NCBI RefSeq assembly: GCF_029867415.1
Contig: NW_026705218.1
Coordinates: 124,001 to 188,000, forward strand
Length of the DNA: 64,000 bases
Direction: 5' to 3'
DNA from: Vicia villosa
Taxonomy: Eukaryota; Streptophyta; Magnoliopsida; Fabales; Fabaceae
Of this stretch, positions 12,268-23,551 are shown piece after piece. The notes beneath the pieces were generated by a model, which was not told where the DNA came from, did no database searches, and saw only the letters and a list, made by a program, of their open reading frames with translations. Made by a program: the position numbers and the translations under genes. The first letter of the stretch is position 1. Each line of letters begins with the position of its first letter.

Positions 12268-12471
12268 GTGGGAAAGAAATGATTGGGGTGTAGGCCCCGA
12301 TGTACGTTCTTCCCCACGTAGTAGAAAAGAAATGATTGGGGCGTAGGCCTCGATGTACGTTCTTTTCTACTAGATGGAAAAGAAATGATTGGAATGTAGA
12401 TTTCGATGTATTTCTTATCCGTCATTTAGAGAATCGATTGTGGTGTAGACCTCGATGTGCATTCTCTAAAT
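12268..12471 (+). other. Array of four two-tier hairpins, B 5' LTR
   Basis: Four consecutive units of about 50 bp. Each has a variable outer stem: GTGGGAAAGAA/TTCTTCCCCAC (12268-12317), GTAGAAAAGAA/TTCTTTTCTAC (12321-12370), GATGGAAAAGAA/TTCTTATCCGTC (12373-12423), ATTTAGAGAAT/ATTCTCTAAAT (12424-12471). Each also has an inner stem of the form ATTGnnn...nnnCGAT around TGTAGG/CGTAGG/TGTAGA. The inner arms change together: GGGG/CCCC, GGGG/CCTC (G-U), GGAA/TTTC, with one mismatch in GTGG/CCTC. Confidence 0.7.
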
Positions 12472-13166
12472 ATTCAAAAAACAAACAAAACTCTTTTTGG
12501 TATGATCTAAGTCACAAGTAAATCTCCCTTAAAAAATACTCAACCAGAAAACATTCAAAATGATTAATAAAGGTTCAGACTTAAAACAAAGTAAGGAAAC
12601 GATGCGAAGCCTTGTAGTGGGTTTCGTCGTTGTGGAATTACAATAAAAGACACAAACCCAAGATTCTTTTCTTTTGCCTTGTTAGGCACCTAAGAACAAG
12701 TTAAGTCCTTTCCAAAATTAGGCGTATAAGTCTCCAAAGGTCGAGCATCGTGGATTGCGACATTAACCTCTGTTCAACTAAAAAACACAAAACAAATGGA
12801 AACTATGGAGCCGAACTACGGTCGCTCTGATTCCTTTAAAGGGATACGTAGGCATTGGGTCGCGGGGCCTAAGCGAGCACACTTGTAAATAATTCCTTCT
12901 TTTCCCCGTATTTCTTTTGCATTCATTCTCATTTAGGTTTAGACATAGATACACCCTTTAGATAGAAACAAACATAGGTGGATACCATCGAGTACGATGG
13001 GCGTGAGGGGTGCTAACACCTTCCCCTTGCGTAACCGACTCCCGTGCCCTATTCTCTGGTCGAAAGACCTTGTTTTATCCTGAGTTAGGTTTCTGATATT
13101 CCTTTCCCGCGATGGGATGAATATATTAGTGGCGACTCTGATTCCATTTTTCGCGGTAGCGACAGC

Positions 13167-13184
13167 TGGCGACTCTGCTGGGGA
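13167..13184 (+). other. Primer-binding site of element B
   Basis: TGGCGACTCTGCTGGGGA, two bases after the LTR. The same 18-mer is E's PBS. Ogre elements are described as using tRNA-Arg; I have not matched it to a tRNA gene. Confidence 0.85.
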
Positions 13185-14178
13185 CGTTGATAGACCTGTG
13201 CTGGTCCATTCTTAGAGAGTCAATCCTAGCCTTTGTTTGTTTGTGTGTTTATTGGGTGTTTTATTTATTTGTTTATATGTTTACATTTTGTATATATGTT
13301 TTCATATCATGTCTATTTCCTGCCTGCATATCATGTTTACTTTCCGCATGCATCTGGACTATATTATGGGTCTCCGTGGAGGCCACATATTTTCACTGTT
13401 TGCAGGTTGGGTGGGATTGTTTCTATGAGGTAAAAGGCCCAATACCCAGGCCAGAGTTGACACATAGGACACCTAGGATAGAGTGGATAGTCATGACGCC
13501 GATGAGATGTCAGGTCTTGTCTAGTGCGATCATGAGACCCACGCCCAGTCGAGGTCCAAATGGGGTATCATTGTTGGCATGTAGATGCAACAATGGTGGT
13601 ACCTCAGGAGGACTGATAACGCTGGTTGCCATTTTGACCTACCCTGGCCTAGATTCACCCGTGAGTGGGGAGGGATATACATGACAGGTACCGTTGGTGA
13701 CTATTCAGTTCTGTTGGTGACTATTGGTTCTCCTGGTATTCAAAAAGGTGTCGGACCTTTAATCTCGTGACATCTGACCTACATCAGTTATTCAAAGGAT
13801 TGTACAGTGGTTACTAAGATTATATGGACCTTGATCCCATGCTTGTGCATTGCATAACATCATTACTTTATCCACTTCATTTGTGGGGGATTCTAAAGTC
13901 TATTTCTAAAAAAAAAAAAGAGGAAACAAAAAAGAAATAGAAAAATAGCAAAGATGGAAAAGTAAAAAAAAAAAAGAAAAGATACTATATGCAAAAAAAA
14001 AAGAGAATAAAAGAGAAATAAAAGTTGATGAAATGACTTTAGGATCCCTTAGAAATGAAACATGCATTCACACTATCATGCATTTCATGGTTCTATCAGA
14101 AGCTTATGGGGGCCCTTTTTATTCAGATTTTGACTTCAACAACAAATTGACTTCTCACCGCTACGTGCTCGAAGATTA
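13185..14178 (+). other. Element B leader, non-coding
   Basis: About 1 kb between the PBS and gag. It holds a T-rich stretch (13230-13400), which gives an open but hydrophobic and implausible frame, a run of GGTGACTATT-type repeats near 13690-13730, and an A/G-rich tract (13905-14030). ORF1, present at this place in C and E, is absent. Confidence 0.6.
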
Positions 14179-15609
14179 ATGATGGAACAACTCCGTGAGG
14201 ACTTAACTCAGATGAGGACAGAAATGGGGATTAACCTGAATCAGTGTATGGAGGCTATTCAAGCCCTTGCTTTTAGACACGAAGAGTTGAGACAGGTTCT
14301 TCAAAGGCCAAATGCAAGTGCTAATCTCAACCCAAGAGAAGGTCTTGTGAATCAGAATGTCAGAAATACTGTTGAGATTCCAATTCCTACTAAGGAGACT
14401 TCGCATCATGAGAATGATTCTGAACTGGAAGCTTTCAGGTTCCCGATTGACGAGTTTGACAAAAGGTTCCACCTCCTGGATGAAAGGTTGAAAGTCATGG
14501 AAGGTCGTGATTCTATTGATTTAGACGCTGCTGGTCTGTGCCTAGTGCCTGGTATTAAGATTCCTGCTAAGTTCAAAGTCCCCAACTTCGAGAAGTACAA
14601 GGGTATCACGTGTCCGATAGCTCATGTCAAGGCATTTTGCAATAAAATGGCTCCTTATGCTGAGAATGACAAGTTATTAATGCATTTCTTTCAAGATAGC
14701 CTCAGTGGTACATCTCTTGAGTGGTACAATCAACTCGAAAGAACCGATGTCCGAACTTGGAAAGAACTAGCAGAAGCCTTTGTCAAGCGTTACAAGCACA
14801 ATAGTAACATTGCTCCGACCAGAAGGCAACTCCAAGCTTTGACTCAGAAAACTGACGAGTCGTTCAGAGAATATGCCCGAAGATGGAGAGAATTAGCTGC
14901 TAGAGTTCAACCTCCACTCTTAGAGAAAGAGCTCATGGATATGTTCAAGGATGTGATGGAAAGTCCGTACTACCAATGTTTGGCTGCATGTAAAGCCTCT
15001 GATTTTGCAGAATTGGTACATGTCGGAGAACGAATGGAGCATGGTATTAAGAATGGTAATGTCCAAGTTTTTGGTACTCTTTCTGAATTCCCTAAGCAAG
15101 TGAATGAAGAGACCAATGCAGTTTCTGATTATGAAGAGGAATCTCCTGATTATTCTCCTGAAATGTTAGAAGTTACTCCTGTTCAGGATGACCCACAAGT
15201 TTGTGATGCAACTTTCAGTCAACCTCCCGCTCGGTTTGTTCAACCAAAACTTATCCCGAAGGATCAATCAGGTCAGTGTGTGCCCCAAAGGTGGAATTAT
15301 CAACAGAATCGTCACCCACAAGGTAGACAGAGGCATAGAAAGCCAAAAAGAGTGTATGATCCCATTCCTATGACTCATGATAAGCTGCTTTCTCACTTGA
15401 TCAATCTTTCCTTGGTAGAACCAAAGCAACCAAAGCAACCGAAGCCTGTTCGTTTCCCGTATCATGAGGGATTTGACCCTGATGTTAGTTGTGGCTACCA
15501 TGCTGGGGCACCTGGCCATTCGATTGAAGATTGTCAACCATTCAAAGACAAGGTTCAAGACTTGATTGATTCCAAGGCTATCACTTTCATACCCGAGGGC
15601 CAAGATTGA
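14179..15609 (+). CDS. gag: Ogre-type Gag polyprotein of element B
   Basis: 476 codons from ATG 14179. An N-terminal coiled-coil-like part (residues 1-60) precedes the retrotrans_gag capsid domain (about 130-270: IPAKFKVPNFEKYKG; LMHFFQDSLSGTSLEWY; FREYARRWRELAARVQPPL). An acidic linker follows (about 315-355), then a C-terminal CX2HX5HX4C finger (CGYHAGAPGHSIEDC). The same finger sits at the same place in C's gag-pro (CPYHQGAPGHDLEHC). The protein stops soon after it, so protease is excluded and not frameshifted. It should form virus-like particles that package B RNA. Uninterrupted over its whole length, consistent with recent transposition. Confidence 0.9.
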   Translation: MMEQLREDLTQMRTEMGINLNQCMEAIQALAFRHEELRQVLQRPNASANLNPREGLVNQNVRNTVEIPIPTKETSHHENDSELEAFRFPIDEFDKRFHLLDERLKVMEGRDSIDLDAAGLCLVPGIKIPAKFKVPNFEKYKGITCPIAHVKAFCNKMAPYAENDKLLMHFFQDSLSGTSLEWYNQLERTDVRTWKELAEAFVKRYKHNSNIAPTRRQLQALTQKTDESFREYARRWRELAARVQPPLLEKELMDMFKDVMESPYYQCLAACKASDFAELVHVGERMEHGIKNGNVQVFGTLSEFPKQVNEETNAVSDYEEESPDYSPEMLEVTPVQDDPQVCDATFSQPPARFVQPKLIPKDQSGQCVPQRWNYQQNRHPQGRQRHRKPKRVYDPIPMTHDKLLSHLINLSLVEPKQPKQPKPVRFPYHEGFDPDVSCGYHAGAPGHSIEDCQPFKDKVQDLIDSKAITFIPEGQD

Positions 15610-18600
15610 AGTTCTCCGTTGACTCAGTGGATCTTCTGAAGCAATAAGTCCATACGGAGTCAAGTCTCCTCAACTATGGCAATCATCATTTCATTTCCGT
15701 ATTCGCATTTCAGTACTTCCTATTTGGTGAAAGGCTATTTCCTTGTTTGAACTGGTTGGCATGATAATAATAAAAGCCCCACAAATTCTCGAGCAACTTT
15801 GTCAGAATCTTTTCAAAAAAAAGGGGGAAATCAAGAATGTTTTGTAGAAGCATCTCTCATTCTCAAGGTTCTTATGCTCAGTTGTATCCATGGAGATTGG
15901 TGTTTCAGTTGGTGTTTGAGCTCTCTTTGCGACAAGTAGTCTCTCTAAATTTGGTGACCACGCAAGGTTCCTCCATGTTTGATGGAAAATACTTCTTCAA
16001 CGAATATGCTTGGGGCTCCCGCATGAGGGATAAGCAAGACGTACTCTTATCTTGAGCATTGCCTCACTCGCATTGCTCAAATCCCTAAAGTAAAAAAAAA
16101 GGTAAAAAGAAAATAATAATTACAACTCTTGGGTGACTTCGTTGAAATTTCCTTTTGAAGTAATCTGAAGTGTTTGGAAGGAACTGCAGAAAGTATTCAA
16201 GATCGACAAGTCCATACGGAGTCAAGTCTCCTCAACAAGAGCATTCATTTAGCTCTACTGCATTTTCATGTGTAATATTTCTTTGTTTGTTTAAGCATTG
16301 CTAGCATGTAAAAATTTGTTAATTTTTGAATGAAAATCATAATACATTGTTATGTTTGTCTTGAAGTAATCCATTCGTTTTCACTCAAAAAAAAAAGTTT
16401 TTGGCATTACGATACCAACTTTACTTATATCTTGCTTAGGCAACGAGCGGAGGGAGAATGATGAAAGAAAAAAATGTAAAATCCCTAATTGTGTGTTTTT
16501 GAATAAAACCCTACTGATGATGTACAGGCATTGTTTCAAATCCCCAAACACCGGAGATATAAGGGAGATAGACCCTCGTCAACCCCTTTGAGCCTTGAAG
16601 TAGGAGTTTCTTTTCTGATCAGAAAAAACCCGTATTTTAACCCTGGGGCAGGGTAGTGTTCATCTAACTTGATCAAGTGTTCAAAACTCATAAAGGATAT
16701 GCATCCAAGGATACAACAATGGTTATCCTTCAAAAGGTTGAGGAATGTCAAAACCGCAATGGTTATCCTTCACCTACCAAGAGGACAAAAGATGACGATA
16801 CCGCAATGGTAATTCTTTATCAATCTAAGGTGTGAGGCAGTCACAATCATCCCCCACGAACCAAAGACAATGTGAGGTCACACGACTTGTTCAAAAAAGA
16901 AGAAGAAAAAAAAAAAGAAGAAAAAATGATGAAAGAAAAATATAGACATAAAAAGAAAAATAATGGTGAAAATAAAGCAAGAACAAAATCGTGTGACGAT
17001 AAATCTAAAGAATAAAAGGTGAGCGACTGCCATGTCCGAAATACCTCATTGATTCCTCAACCATTTCAAAAAAAAATTCCTGGTGAGGGACGAGCACTCA
17101 TGTTGAGTTAACTGAACTTAGGAGTGGAGAACATCACGAAGGGGGTGGGCACTAAATAATTTTGAGCCTAAAAATCCTTTGTTTCAAAAAACCATGAACC
17201 CGGCCAAGTTACAACCCTTAAAAGTCCTAATTGAAGTAGGGTTTATTTCGAAAACGCACTCCAATGAGATAGTGTTTACTGACTCTCAATGAAGCGTAAC
17301 ACATGTATGTTGGTATTGTATGCCCGCTTTGCATTCCATTCACAAGAGGTTGTAACCTCATTGCATAAAAAGTTTTAAACTTCAAGACTAGCATAGGCTT
17401 TGTATTAGAATTGTCATTCTTAGAATTAACATTCTTTTGCATACAGAACATTTGCTTAAACATCAAGGAAGTTTCCATGATGAGAATCCATAAAGAGTTT
17501 GATCATGTCAAAGTAAAAGAGACTTGAGAATTCCGTAAAGTAAAAAGCTATCACTTCAGAGATCAAAGCAAGTTGTTTGAATACTCTGTTGAGCAGGAGC
17601 AGTGGATACTCTCTTTGTTTGATTACCCTAAAGGTTTTGAATACTCTTGTGAGTATGGTAAAGTTACTTCCATGATTTGTGGGATCCTAAGGGAAGTAAA
17701 CATGAGGAGTCTGATAAGATGTACATAATCAGGGGCAGTCACGACAAGGAATCTCTCTCGTGAGTTCAGCCTATCTGGGGCAATTAATTTGAGGTTTAAC
17801 CTCTCAAATTCAACCAATCAGGGGCAATCAAGTCGAAGTGTGATCTCTCCAATCCACTTAATCTGGGGCAATCCAATCGAGGAATCTCTCTCAAATCCGG
17901 TCAACCTGGGGCACAATCTTTTGGGAATCATCATTCACTTGTAATGTGACCATCACATAATGATGAAGTATCATAATGATTCCCCAGCAAGTTACTCTCC
18001 CCCAAGCATAGGAGTTTATTTCTCCTGAGACTTTATTCCTCCCCAGGCATAGGAGTTTATTTCTCTTGAGATGTTGATCCATTCTTCAAGCGTAGGAGTT
18101 TATTTCTCCTAGGAGTTGTTTTCCTTCTCTCAACCAAGAGTTCCTCATCAAGAGTTCTCGTCAAGATGAAAATTCTCCGAGCTATGGCACATGGTGAGAA
18201 GTCAAAATTTTCTTCAAGTCAACAATCAGAAGTGTATCTTGCAAGTCAAAGTCCAATGTTTATTGGCACCCCCACAGAATCCTTAACACTAAGGGGATTC
18301 TCCCTGGTGTTTACCTCTCCCGAGGTCAAAGATGAAATTCAATGGAATACTCCCCGAAGGGACCCCAATGATTTTGCTTCTCTATCACACTATTGCCTTT
18401 ATTTGGCGCCTTGCATATAGTAATCATTGCATTCACATTGCATCTATAAAAATGCGTAGCATTTCCATGAAAATGGAGCATTACGCTAAAGAAAAATTCA
18501 AACATGCATCAATGCATAAGCCAGTTCGTGTACGCTCCAAGGGCACAATATAATATATCCCCAGAAGAAGTCTCATTTTCTCTCTCCAGTGTGGATTGAA

Positions 18601-18978
18601 TACAAAGTCTTTCTTCATCAAGATCATTGTTTCATTGGTTATTTCCCATTTGCAGAGATCAATCATTTGGATAAACCATACTTTGTGTGTGGCAATTCAA
18701 GTGATCGTCACTTTTGTAGAATTACACCCGCCTTTGGCCTGAGGGATCCATGTAATTCTTATGCTTCGCAAGCGTCAATGTTTCCTTGCAAATACAGTGT
18801 TTGATAACATCTCCAATAAGAGTCTGGTCATTACTAGTCTTCTTGCAGTCAAGTCCAATGATTATTGGCATCCCTTTCAAGTCCCGTGGTTATGGGCATC
18901 CTTCGGTCAGGTCTAATATTGTTTAGTCCTCCCCGTTCAAGTCCGGTGGTTATCGGCATACCCCTTCAGATCTAATGA
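15610..18978 (+). other. Element B post-gag region, non-coding and rich in short hairpins
   Basis: No credible gene. A 29-bp direct repeat (start AAGTCCATACGGAGTC) is at 15646-15674 and 16208-16236. CAATGGTTATCC recurs near 16720 and 16756, with CAATGGTAATTC near 16803. AGGAG-TTTATTT-CTCCT hairpins occur at 18010-18026, 18051-18067 (one wobble) and 18094-18110. A CCAAT-type hairpin family spans 18253-18956. Purine-rich tracts lie near 16900-16990. Confidence 0.6.
18253..18956 (+). other. Hairpin family with GNTT loop in B
   Basis: Four 14-nt hairpins in the context 'caa(a)gtc...ggca': CCAAT-GTTT-ATTGG (18253), CCAAT-GATT-ATTGG (18855), CCCGT-GGTT-ATGGG (18883) and CCGGT-GGTT-ATCGG (18943). 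Stem arms differ between copies while pairing is kept, allowing G-U. Confidence 0.55.
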
Positions 18979-19560
18979 GATTCCAACCATCGAGTTGTGA
19001 GTCCCTTGTTTTCCGACCTAGAGTCGTGAGTTTCCGACTTTTTGTCGTGAAGATTCCAACCATCGAGTTGTGAGTCCTTTGTTTTCCGACCTCGAGTCGT
19101 GAGTTTCCGACCTTTTGTCGTGAAGATTCCAACCGTCGAGTTGTGAGTCCTTTGTTTTCCGACCTCGAGTCGTGAGTTTCTGACTTTTCGTCATGAAGAT
19201 TCCAACCCTCGTGTTGTGGATCCTTTGCTTTTCGACCCTCGAGTCGTCAGTTTTCCAACCCTCGTGTTGCGAATCCTTTGCTTTCCGACCCTCGAGTCGC
19301 CAGTTTTCCAACCCTCGTGTTGTGGATCCTTTGCTTTTCGACCCTCGAGTCGCCAGTTTTCCAACCCTCGTGTTGTGGATCCTTTGCTTTTCGACCCTCG
19401 AGTCGTCAGTTTTCCAACCCTCGTGTTGAGAATCCTTTGCTTTCCGACCCTCGAGTCGTCAGTTTTCCAACCCTCGTGTTGTGAATCCTTTGTTTTCCGA
19501 CCTTCGAGTCGTTAGTTCCCGGCTTCCGAGTCATAAGTGTCCCAACCCTCGAGTTGTGGA
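18979..19560 (+). repeat. Minisatellite of 73-bp then 53-bp units in B
   Basis: Units start at 18979, 19052 and 19125 (period 73), then at 19202, 19255, 19308, 19361, 19414 and 19467 (period 53), with a degenerate end near 19560. Each unit carries short inverted repeats of two kinds, CAAC...GTTG and CGAC...GTCG, around CTCGA-like loops. Open frames through the array come from its periodicity. Confidence 0.85.
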
Positions 19561-19840
19561 CACTTGTCATATACTCCCCAAAAGGAAAGTGTCGTGGTAA
19601 ACCAATCTCTTGCGCCTGCTTGTTGCAAATAGGCATCACAAATTCTTCCTTCTTTTAAGGAAATCCAATGGGAATATCATATTGTTACTTGCCGAAGCTT
19701 GTTAAGTGGAGGCAGCAAAAAAAAACGTCATCCATCTGTTACTTAGAACGCAAATTTTCTGGTACTTTAGTATTTAATCTTCTTCTACCTCGAATGTTCG
19801 AAAGGCTAACGCCAATCTCACCTTCAGGTTTAAGACGATT

Positions 19841-19853
19841 AAATAGGGGCAGC
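19841..19853 (+). other. Polypurine-tract region of element B
   Basis: AAATAGGGGCAGC immediately before the 3' LTR. C has AAATAGGGGCATC at the same place. Confidence 0.6.
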
Positions 19854-22261
19854 TGTTGCACCCCAAAATTTGCCCATCTATTTATTCCTAACTGGCTTAG
19901 ACTTCTCATTTCATCTGCATACCTCCATTAGGTCATCCGGCACATCATGCATTCATTAGGTCAATAACTTAGCATTGGGATCAAGGGTCTTGAAGAGTAT
20001 GGTTTCTCTGTCGCTTTGGGGCTCTAATCTTAATTTAAGATTGTCTTGACTGGTTCCTTCATCAATCAAGATTTGTGATACTGAGGTTTTGATTCATTGG
20101 TTGTTGTGAGATTATCCTTCATCAAGTCACAAGGTCATCATTCTTCAAAATCTACTAAGGGCTGGAATCAGAGTTTATTCCTCTGTATGTCACAAGGAAA
20201 TAAAGATTCCTATTCATCACACTTGAACGTGGTAACAGTTCATCTACTGAAGCGCATTAGGTTTATGGATTCATTTTGATCACTGTCTCATTGATTTATA
20301 GCCTGTGATATGAGTTACCTGAGAAGCATATCATCTGGGATGTTTGAGTTTGCTGAAGTTCAGCTAAGAAGTAATTGGCTTGTATATCAAAATCTCTTCA
20401 ATGATTCCTCAATGCATTATTGTGGTGGTGGTTTGAAATACAAACAAAAGGGCATAGAGAATTGACTTGTTCATTCATTTGGATCAATACAATTTGTGGT
20501 TCTCATAAGTACTTGTTACTTCAATGGAAGTTTGAAGGTGAAGATTTAATAAGTGGACCAAGTTTTATTTGAATTTGCAAGTGGATCTTTCAAGGCATTA
20601 TTGTGGTGGATTGGATTATGTCCGTTGAAACTTAAAATTGATTGAAATTCAAACATAATGGGAATAAAGCCACGGTTCTCAAATGTTTGTGTGTAACTTC
20701 TCAAGAGCTAACAGCAAGGTATGCTAGTGCAAATTTTGAAAGAGAATTGCAGTGAATATTGGGAATATATCGTTACGTTCAAAAGGACTACAATGATATA
20801 AGAAAAAACGTCCATCCCATTTACAACAAGTTTCATCTCAAAGTTTACATTCTGAAAAATAAAAATAAAAAAAACCACATGAACATGAGTCTATCCTTCA
20901 TCTTGAAGTCCCTGTTGCTTCTGCCCGATCGGTTTTCTACCTGTGAGTGGCATGCATTTTGTCCCAGTTCAGATGAAGGCTGAACCTGCACAAAAAGAAA
21001 AGAACCGCCTGCACTTCACATAAAAAACCACTGCTGCATTAGTAAACCAGAAAAAACGGTTCACATCGGAGGGAGTCATAACAGTTCAGCTTGCCACTCG
21101 AAACTCGCATCAAAACCAGAGCTGCCTACATGATTCAGAAGAAAATATTTCAAATTCAGAAAAAGAAACCAGATTCAATCAAAGAGAATCAATGCAAAAA
21201 GGCAAAACAGAAACCGGTTCGAACCAAAACATGCTGCGGCAACGCAAAGAAAATAGGTCCCTGCACCATAACTCAGTTCATACACTAATCCATGGTTCAG
21301 TTCCAAACACACAGACCCTAACTGTTTTTTTATATAACTGACTAACAGTTTTACCGAACTTGTCCAACTTTTTCTAACCTTTTTCATTGTAAGAATAACT
21401 CAGCCCTTCTCACTATTTCCCAACTATCATTACCAACTAAACATAACTGCCTCATAACTAACTCCCTATCAACCATCATAACAAACTCTAACAGAAAATT
21501 AACCACCAAACAAAATCAGTTACAACCTTCCTAACAGAAAACTAACAGAGATTCAACAGAAAAACCAGAGATGGAAACTAACCTTCATAGCTATAAAGTC
21601 AGAACCAAGATTCATTCTTCAAGCTCTCTGGACTTCACATTCAGAACTTCATCCACCATTTTCACCATCCACAATTCACCTTCTTCTTCACGACACCAAT
21701 TCTTCGCCATCTTGATCATTCACAAAAATTCAGAACCTTCAATCTCGATCTTTCTCTTCACTGTAACTTTAACTCTCTGCACTCTTCAACACTCCTCTTC
21801 AATCAATATCTTCACTACCAAAAATCACCACAAAATCACCATAACCAAATCTTCAGCGTCCAACCTTGAATCAACTCTGCAAATCAAACTAAACCTCCAA
21901 TCTTCACTCATCAAGAGTCTGCAAACAAAAGAAATCAAACAAAGAATCTTCATCGCACCAATCATCATCAAGATTCACTATCAATAACGAACATCTGCAA
22001 GAGTGCAGCAATGTTCACGCCTCAAGGAGCAAGAAAAAGTGAAGAAACGGAATCGAAGCTTACCGGTTCATGAGGTCTTTCTGAAGTTCTTAACACCGCG
22101 ATCAAAATTGAAAGAGCCGATGGATCGTACGTCCGAATTGAGAGTAGAGAAAGCAAATCGAAACTGAAAGAAGAGTTAATGCCGAGTCATTTCTGGCTCA
22201 CGATGGCGTGAGGTGCCGCTTCGACGGAGAAAGAGCAGGATCCGCCGCGTCGTCGACGCCT

Positions 22262-22270
22262 TATAAAATC
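22262..22270 (+). promoter_or_regulatory. Possible TATA box in B 3' LTR
   Basis: Copy of the TATAAAATC at 11182-11190. Confidence 0.35.
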
Positions 22271-23347
22271 GGAGACGAGAGAATAGCTGAGGGACGAACA
22301 AGAGAGACAAGCGAAGTGTGTGAGGCGGAGACGGAGGTGATCATGTGGCAGCGCCGTCGAAGTTTCATCGGAGAAGGGAGAGATGCGGCCGTTGCATTTT
22401 GTGAAGGAGAAGGAGCTCAAAGAATTGGGAGCGTCACAACTCAAGTAAACCTAATTCTCTTTTCTTTTTATTATTTTTTTGCTTAATCATAATTTAATAG
22501 TATTAGTTGATGCTAATTGAGGTTAGAATGAGTATTAATAGTAGTTAGTCTAATGTCAACTAGAATATTAAGGAAAATCTGGTAGATTAGTGGACCATTA
22601 ACCTGAATCAATAATCTGAACAAAGACTTGGATTGGGCCTGTATCGAATTGCATTATACACCCCCTATGGCCCATCACACCCTAGTCAAAAATCTGAAAC
22701 AAATGAACAACAAAAAAACTCTGCTTGGGCCTGTTCCTTTGGGCTCAGCGCCTCATTGCTTCCAGCACCATCATTCTGATTTCCCACCTCCCTGTTTCAC
22801 TTAATTGATAGATTTTAAGTTTTACTTACTTCATTTTACTATACTTTTTAGATAACAAAAAGCATATAAAAATCATGATTTTCTCATTAGATTTTTAGGT
22901 AATAACAACATTTAGAATCATAATTTTTGTTTGACTTTTAGGTATTAAAAATGACATAGAAAACAATAAAATTGTTAGTTTTAGGATTAATAGATTTTTT
23001 TAACATAGTTAAGCCTGAATTAGATTTCCCTTATTAACAAAAAACTCATAAAAATAGTAGTATTTTTAGGTTGATTTAGTATTGACTTTTGAATCACTTC
23101 TTTTATTCTTTTGTATCATTTACATATTGACTTTTGTGTAATTTTTGTGTGACTTTGTTACTTGTTCTTGGCCATATTTTTGGCCTATTTTGTTAATACC
23201 ATTAGTATGTTAACATTAGACTTAGACTAGAATGACAATTAGATTAGAGGATAGGTTAGTTCCCCTTGTTCATTCTTTTTCTTTTCAATTTTAAAAAAAC
23301 TTAATAAAATACTGACAAAGATCATACTGTCACACTTCTGATATATG

Positions 23348-23551
23348 GTGGGAAAGAAATGATTGGGGTGTAGGCCCCGATGTACGTTCTTCCCCACGTA
23401 GTAGAAAAGAAATGATTGGGGCGTAGGCCTCGATGTACGTTCTTTTCTACTAGATGGAAAAGAAATGATTGGAATGTAGATTTCGATGTATTTCTTATCC
23501 GTCATTTAGAGAATCGATTGTGGTGTAGACCTCGATGTGCATTCTCTAAAT
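23348..23551 (+). other. Array of four two-tier hairpins, B 3' LTR
   Basis: Identical copy of the array at 12268-12471. Confidence 0.7.

Larger units (their letters stand above)
8774..13164 (+). repeat. Element B 5' LTR (4391 bp)
   Basis: TGTTGCACCCC...GCGACA. Short open frames within it (for example around 10491-10907) are low-complexity Ser/Thr/Ile runs in CT-rich DNA and are not called genes. A TATA-like box is at 11182 and a structured hairpin array at 12268-12471. Confidence 0.95.

Noticed and set aside
13187..13684. 165-codon hydrophobic open frame after B's PBS
   Set aside because: No ATG at the start, composition follows a T-rich leader, and it is unlike Ogre ORF1.
18979..19560. CRISPR-like look of regularly spaced repeats, and open frames through them
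   Set aside because: Plant nuclear DNA; the units are contiguous tandem repeats without unique spacers, and the frames follow the period.
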